Shown one piece after another: positions 59,764-64,000 of a stretch of DNA of 64,000 bases. The notes beneath the pieces were generated by a model. The model did no database searches and was not told where the DNA came from. It worked only from the letters and a program-made list of their open reading frames with translations. Origin of the DNA: Megaleporinus macrocephalus (Eukaryota > Chordata > Actinopteri > Characiformes > Anostomidae); the NCBI GenBank assembly GCA_021613375.1, contig CM038716.1:3525184-3589183 (forward strand), read 5' to 3'. Positions within the stretch are counted from its first letter, which is position 1. Each line of letters opens with the position of its first letter. The translations under genes were made by a program, and so were the position numbers.

Positions 59764-60181
59764 TGGGGACAGCTTTTTGATAAAACTGTATGTTTTCTGT
59801 ACGTGCTTTTAACAATAGGTATGAAAGGAAAAGTGTCATATCTTCAGTTTCTGCTTTCTTTTATTAATATTTTTTTTGCCTTGACCAAAATGATTAACAT
59901 TATTTCACATTTAGACATAAAAGAAAATATCATTGTGAAACTACAACCGGCAGAAAACCAGGTTAAGGTTAGGTTAAATTGTAACATAACCTGTAACACA
60001 AATAAACGCAATAACATCAAATAACATTTATGTAACAATTGTGACAGACCTAGAGAGACGGCTGTGACATTATCAGGGATTGAATTTGCAATCTCCTGCA
60101 AATAGGGACAACTCCGCTTTATGTTTATGTGGAGGTCTGCCTGAATTTCCCAGCTAAAAGTCACAGAGTGAAAGTTCTAAA

Positions 60182-60360
60182 GCAGTGTTTCTCAAACCCT
60201 GTTCCTTTAGGCCCACTGCCCTTACTTTTTAGTGCTTCAGTGCTCCCAACACACCTGATCCAACTAACATCTCATTAACAGCCCATTATTGACTTAATGT
60301 GGGTGCGCTAAAGCTGGGAAAGCACTAAAATGGGAAGTGTTCTAATGTTAAAGCAAAGTG
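60182..60360. mobile_element. Partial palindromic MITE
   Basis: GTGTTTCTCAAACCCTGTTC, then AACACACCTGATCCAACTAA and CTCATTAACAGCCC, the left arm of a very common fish palindromic element. Only part of the right arm remains (AAAGCACTAAAATGGGAAGT). Confidence 0.6.
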
Positions 60361-60361
60361 A

Positions 60362-60519
60362 GGTATTCCCAGACTATTGACAGTTAATATCTTCGCTGTC
60401 CAATGAAAAACAAGGTATTCCCAGACTATTAACAGTTAATATCTTTGCTGTCCAGTGAAAAACAAGGTATTGCCAGACAATTGACAGTTAACATATCTTC
60501 GCTGTCCAATAAAAAACAA
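60362..60519 (+). repeat. Three tandem 52-54-bp units
   Basis: Units begin at 60362, 60414 and 60466 with GGTATT.CCAGAC.ATT and end GCTGTCCA.TAAAAAACAA or a close variant. Each unit contains the left terminal repeat of the element at 60501-60733. Confidence 0.9.
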
Positions 60520-60733
60520 ACATCTCTAAAATGGCAACTTTAAACGAGAGGCCAAAAATGTTCTTTACTTTCATTGTAAGTCACTGGAACCAAAAATTTC
60601 CAAGCTATTTTGAAGCATTTCTATTGGTCCATTCATTATATTCATACAATGTATACGGCAGCTGCTGCATTCAAATGATGTAGAAAAATAAAAATCGGTT
60701 AAAAAGTGAGATACAAGTCTTTCTTTGGACAGC
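60501..60733 (+). mobile_element. MITE, second copy of the 21043-21247 family
   Basis: The left end GCTGTCCAATAAAAAACAA and right end CTTTCTTTGGACAGC are inverted repeats. The core TTTTGAAGCATTTCTATTGG is shared with the other copy in opposite orientation. Confidence 0.7.
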
Positions 60734-60739
60734 AACGAT

Positions 60740-61330
60740 ATAAATCATCACAAGCAAATCCCTTTTATTTTGTATCAGGCCATCAGCATCTGTGGCCTAC
60801 ATGAAAGCCCTTTGCTTCATTGAGAGCGTGTCATCCTTCTCCTATTTAGTTAGCATTGTGGAGTACAATGTTCTCCTACAAGCCTATAACTAGAATATCA
60901 GGACAAGTCCATGAGAACGTTTAGGCCAAATATGGGTGGGAATGTTGACTAAGTAGGGTATAAAGTGTGAAATCTCTAAACCAGTCCAAGGATTTCAAAG
61001 AGATTCTAACATCTGAATCAGTTCTTCATAAAAACAGAGTTGTGGGGTTTTATGAAGACATTTAGCAAAGTTTCTGTCCTAGGGATAAGTGCTTAAGACA
61101 GAATCTATGCTCACGCAAGAGCACAGAGGTGTGTACAAAAACAAACAAGGTTTCTTATGACAATGAAGATATGTTATCCATCCACACACACATACACACA
61201 CACAGGCTCCAGGAGACAGCAGAAGAGCGATGGGACAAGTGTGTCTTGCTGTCAGGCAGACAGTTAGGGGCTGGCTGTGGTGACACCTGAGTCTGGCAGA
61301 CATAATGAAGGGTCAGCCGTGATCACACAC
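60740..61330. other. Intronic sequence, nothing recognised
   Basis: Short CA runs near 61185; no element identified. Confidence 0.45.
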
Positions 61331-61414
61331 AGCACAGCCAGAGTGGGGGACGCTCACATAATCGAACCCCCCTCAGTCTGACAAATGGCCCTGCAGCTCC
61401 AGCTGTGGCATCTG

Positions 61415-61552
61415 ACACACACACACACACACACACACTTACATCACAATACACAGCGTGTGCAGGTACGTATTTCATTCCCCATTCGCCCCTGCCCTCT
61501 GTCACTGTCCAGAAGATAGAGAGAGAGCTACACACACACACACACACACACA
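61415..61552. repeat. Two (CA)n microsatellites
   Basis: CA runs at about 61415-61438 and 61532-61552 with unique sequence between. Confidence 0.93.
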
Positions 61553-61829
61553 TGGCTATCTAAACCAACATGGTGTAGACACTTCATCTTTAATCCAGTC
61601 TTTTATCCATCTCATCCCAAGAAAGGCACACACAAACACACACATACATATGCACAAACTCCCACTCACAATCAAAGAAGAGGTTTTCTCCCAGAGGACC
61701 ATGGGATAGGGACGACATTTCCCAAGGGGGTTGTGAAGCAGGTATTTTGTCCCATACATTTAAATGTTGGCTTAATGACATTCGTGTTCAAATGGCCCAG
61801 GCCATGCTGAGGAGTCACAGACACACAAG

Positions 61830-62945
61830 AGCTTTAATCCGACTTGATTTAGGTCTAAACCAGATAAAACCTGATAAATGTTTGTCCGAATTTGACTTGA
61901 GCGGTTTTTAAGCCTGAAACTGACCTCTAATAAAATTCTCTATAAACTTGACTAGAACCAAAGCACCAAATTAGAGGCCTGAAACAGTCAAGTCCAGCTC
62001 AAACTAGATCAAGTTTTGACCTCAACAGACCTGACTCTGACATTTTGTCCCATCGCAAACTATAGCCTCAGTTTTTTTTGTTTAAACTGACCCGAACCCG
62101 ACAAAATGTTGTCTAGCCAAACTCCAAAGGCAACTCCAACCAGATTATCAGGATATGGTTCTGTACCAGACCCAATGCGTACGGAACCATCAGTTTTTGA
62201 GCCTGACCCAAGCCTGTCAAAAATGTGACCTGACCCAAACCGCCTAATCATTTTGTAGCTGAAACTGAACCAAGCCCCCCCAAAAATTGCCCAGATCTCA
62301 CTTCATCAGGTTCTGAGTCTGACACTGACACTTGTTCCGAACCATTTTATCAAGCTCAAAACTGAGCCGTGTTCAATAAAATCATGTACTGATCTGAACC
62401 ACATCATCCATCCATAACGACTGTAAAAGTAACCTGAGCCCGACTAACTTGAATTAAACCACAATGTCAATTTTAGAGCCTTAAAACTGACTTGGACCCG
62501 ACAACATCATGTCTCTAGTTGACTTAAACCACATCCCCCATTTCTGAGCCTGAAACTGATCTGAGCCCCAAAAAACTGCCCAAACTTGATCCCAACCACA
62601 TCTTTAGATTTGAACCTGTGCCTGACATAATCCCACCCCAACCCAATTTGAATCATATCAATGTCTGAACCTGGAACTGACCTGTGCTTACCCGAAGACA
62701 CATCATCAAGTTTTTTGTCTAAATTGAGCCTGACAAACCATGTCCCAACTCTATTTGAACCACAATGTCAATTCTATTGATATGAGCCCCATAGAATTAT
62801 CCCAACCCAACCTGAACCATAAAATCAACTGACCTGAGCCTAACAAAATCATGTCCCAACTTCACTTGTCAATTTTTCAGCCTAACCCATCAGGTTTTGA
62901 GCTTGAAATTGACCTGAGGCTGACAAAACTATGTCCCAAACCACC
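61830..62945. repeat. Old degenerate tandem repeat, period roughly 75-95 bp
   Basis: Phrases recur in order: GACCTGAGCCTGACAAAA, then TCATGTCCCAACT, then CACTTGAACCACAT, then TCAATTTTTGAGCCTGAAACT. Recognisable units occur around 62080, 62210, 62280, 62380, 62460, 62545, 62620, 62690, 62740, 62820 and 62890. No unit is intact. Confidence 0.75.
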
Positions 62946-63149
62946 AGAACTACAAGAGCTACACTGTGGCACTCTTCCTACAAGCTGGTTTGCTTCCAAA
63001 TGTTGAGATCAGCTCTGGACTTTTTGCTTCTTCTAAATACAAAATTTAGAGATTTGTTTGTTTTCAATTTCTAATTGTTTTCTAGACTGATTCCTCCTGG
63101 AAGTGTTTCGGAAGGCGTAAAAGCCAATAAATTCACACATTCGCAGTGG

Positions 63150-63300
63150 CGATAACAATAGATCCTGATGTTTTTGTCCCACACGCTTGTCCTTGGGTCT
63201 GCTGCAATGTGGCCTGCTCTGCAGAGGCCGGAGAGCCTCAGGGCTGTGAGCTTCATTTAATTACCACTTTAATTAGTGCTTTTCTCCCTTTCATTCCCTC
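63150..63300. promoter_or_regulatory. Candidate conserved non-coding element
   Basis: AGATCCTGATGTTTTTGTCC, TGGGTCTGCTGCAATGTGGC, CTTCATTTAATTACCACTTT and AATTAGTGC. Two TAATTA/ATTAG homeodomain cores. Repeat-free, followed by a pyrimidine tract. Conservation not tested. Confidence 0.5.
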
Positions 63301-63344
63301 CTTCCCTCTCCTCCTTTCCCCATTCTCTCACTCCTCTGTTCTCC

Positions 63345-63455
63345 AAGGAGCAGCTGTGGAGGGGGCGCGTCCCTTCTATTGGACTCATATACTCAGGGGT
63401 CAAAGGTTATCAAAACTAGCATTGTTTACGTCTCACAATGGAGTGAGAGCTCCAG
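63345..63455. promoter_or_regulatory. Candidate conserved non-coding element with a DR1-like site
   Basis: GGAGGGGGCGCGTCCCTTCT, then GGGTCA-A-AGGTTA at 63397-63409 (DR1-like, overlapping a TCAAAGG TCF/LEF-type core), then CAAAACTAGCATTGTTTACG with a TGTTTAC forkhead core. Function inferred from motifs. Confidence 0.45.
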
Positions 63456-63549
63456 GGGCGAGTCTTTCTCTCTGTCTCTCTCACGCTCTTGTTCCCTCCC
63501 TCTCTCTCTCTCTTATTGTCACTCGCTCCGTTTCGTATTGTACCCTGCC

Positions 63550-63680
63550 TGTGTTGTTTTAATTGTGTTTTAATTTGTTTAATTAGTCAAAGGTATGATA
63601 CCTTCAGTGTTTAAAACAACAGGGATTACTGTAAAGGCAGCGAGAGAGCCAATGAGCCTCTGAGAACTGTTTAAGGGGTG
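63550..63680. promoter_or_regulatory. Candidate conserved non-coding element
   Basis: GTGTTTTAATTTGTTTAATT, AGTCAAAGGTATGATACCTT and CAACAGGGATTACTGTAAAG. Homeodomain TAAT cores, a TCAAAGG core and a small AAGGTATGATACCTT palindrome at 63588-63602. Conservation not tested. Confidence 0.45.
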
Positions 63681-64000
63681 ATTCTAAACTTTCAATCAGT
63701 ACCACATTTGTATTTGGAAGCTGAAAAAACATTGTCTGATTTTATATTTTTATCGTGAGGAAAAGTGATTATACTTTTCTGGCTCGTTTTGAGGAGAAAA
63801 AATAACTATTTATATTTTAGCTGTGTTTTTGTCATTTCCTGACATCAGAAGTGGAAAATGTAATTCACTATGTAACTCGCTACATAATATAATTATATAA
63901 TTACATTTAAATAGTATAACAAACCAAAACAAATGAATCTAGACTTAACTAAGGCTTAAGACACTCTTACAACAGACATCTGAAGTTAAGTATGAGTGTG
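63680..64000. other. AT-rich intronic sequence, nothing recognised
   Basis: Plain AT-rich sequence to the window end. Confidence 0.5.

Larger units (their letters stand above)
35657..64000 (-). other. Intron upstream of the PRDM exon (intron 1, partial)
   Basis: No start-codon exon (family N-terminus MRSK.RARKLA) was recognised on the minus strand up to 64000, so intron 1 probably runs past the window end. It contains a long minisatellite, transposon remnants and the densest set of candidate regulatory blocks (52.5-56.1, 59.2-59.6 and 63.1-63.7 kb). Confidence 0.65.

Noticed and set aside
35657..64000. Search for exon 1 (MRSK.RARKLA start) on the minus strand
   Set aside because: No match was seen. 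The GC-rich block at 55735-55860 was considered as a promoter/exon 1 but lacks the start peptide.

Overview
The window reads as non-coding euchromatin of a teleost fish, most likely an otophysan (characin-like). The base composition is AT-leaning. It carries very long (TA)n, (CA)n and (CT)n microsatellites, two kilobase-scale minisatellites, and decayed Tc1/mariner and hAT transposons. It also holds two tRNA-derived SINE copies of kinds common in otophysan fishes. There are no operons, bacterial features or intact long genes. The fish assignment rests on the repeat families; the characin-like assignment is a weaker inference.

The only protein-coding sequence I can support is one internal exon on the minus strand at 35298-35656. 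It encodes 119 residues with clean splice sites and phase 1 entry. The translation matches the second coding exon of the PRDM3 (MECOM/MDS1) and PRDM16 family: a linker followed by the start of the PR/SET domain (DFELRES, then LGVWSKRRVEVGEQFGP). In vertebrates this exon lies between two very large introns. That explains why 35 kb downstream in the gene (1-35297) and 28 kb upstream (35657-64000) hold no other exon I can recognise. I lean to prdm16 over mecom, but the residues are mixed.

Layout, left to right on the + strand. 1-2.6 kb: AT-rich intron with a 24-bp palindrome. 2.6-3.9 kb: 24/25-bp minisatellite. 4-8.3 kb: GC-richer candidate regulatory blocks, two carrying DR5 nuclear-receptor sites, and a MITE. 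9 kb: Tc1 fossil. 10.8-11.9 kb: candidate regulatory blocks. 13.4-20.1 kb: polypurine and polypyrimidine tracts with candidate blocks. 20-29 kb: mostly plain intron with microsatellites. 29.7-30.2 kb and 32.4-32.8 kb: candidate regulatory blocks. 34.0-34.95 kb: hAT MITE followed by a SINE. 35.3-35.66 kb: the exon. 37.0-37.3 kb: candidate block. 39.8-40.4 kb: 362-bp duplication. 42.5-44.6 kb: candidate blocks around a purine tract. 44.8-45.2 kb: SINE. 46.9-47.6 kb: Tc1 element with both ends. 49.1-51.4 kb: 41-bp minisatellite with higher-order structure. 52.5-56.1 kb: candidate regulatory cluster. 56.8-57.6 kb: hAT element with a BED-finger remnant and a nested SINE tail. 59.2-59.6 kb and 63.1-63.7 kb: candidate blocks. 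61.8-62.95 kb: old degenerate repeat.

The working picture is the giant intron 1/intron 2 region of a PRDM3/16 histone-methyltransferase transcriptional regulator gene. Its likely function lies in scattered cis-regulatory elements rather than in proteins. Conservation could not be tested here, so the candidate regulatory elements are judged only by composition, repeat-free character and recognisable binding motifs.
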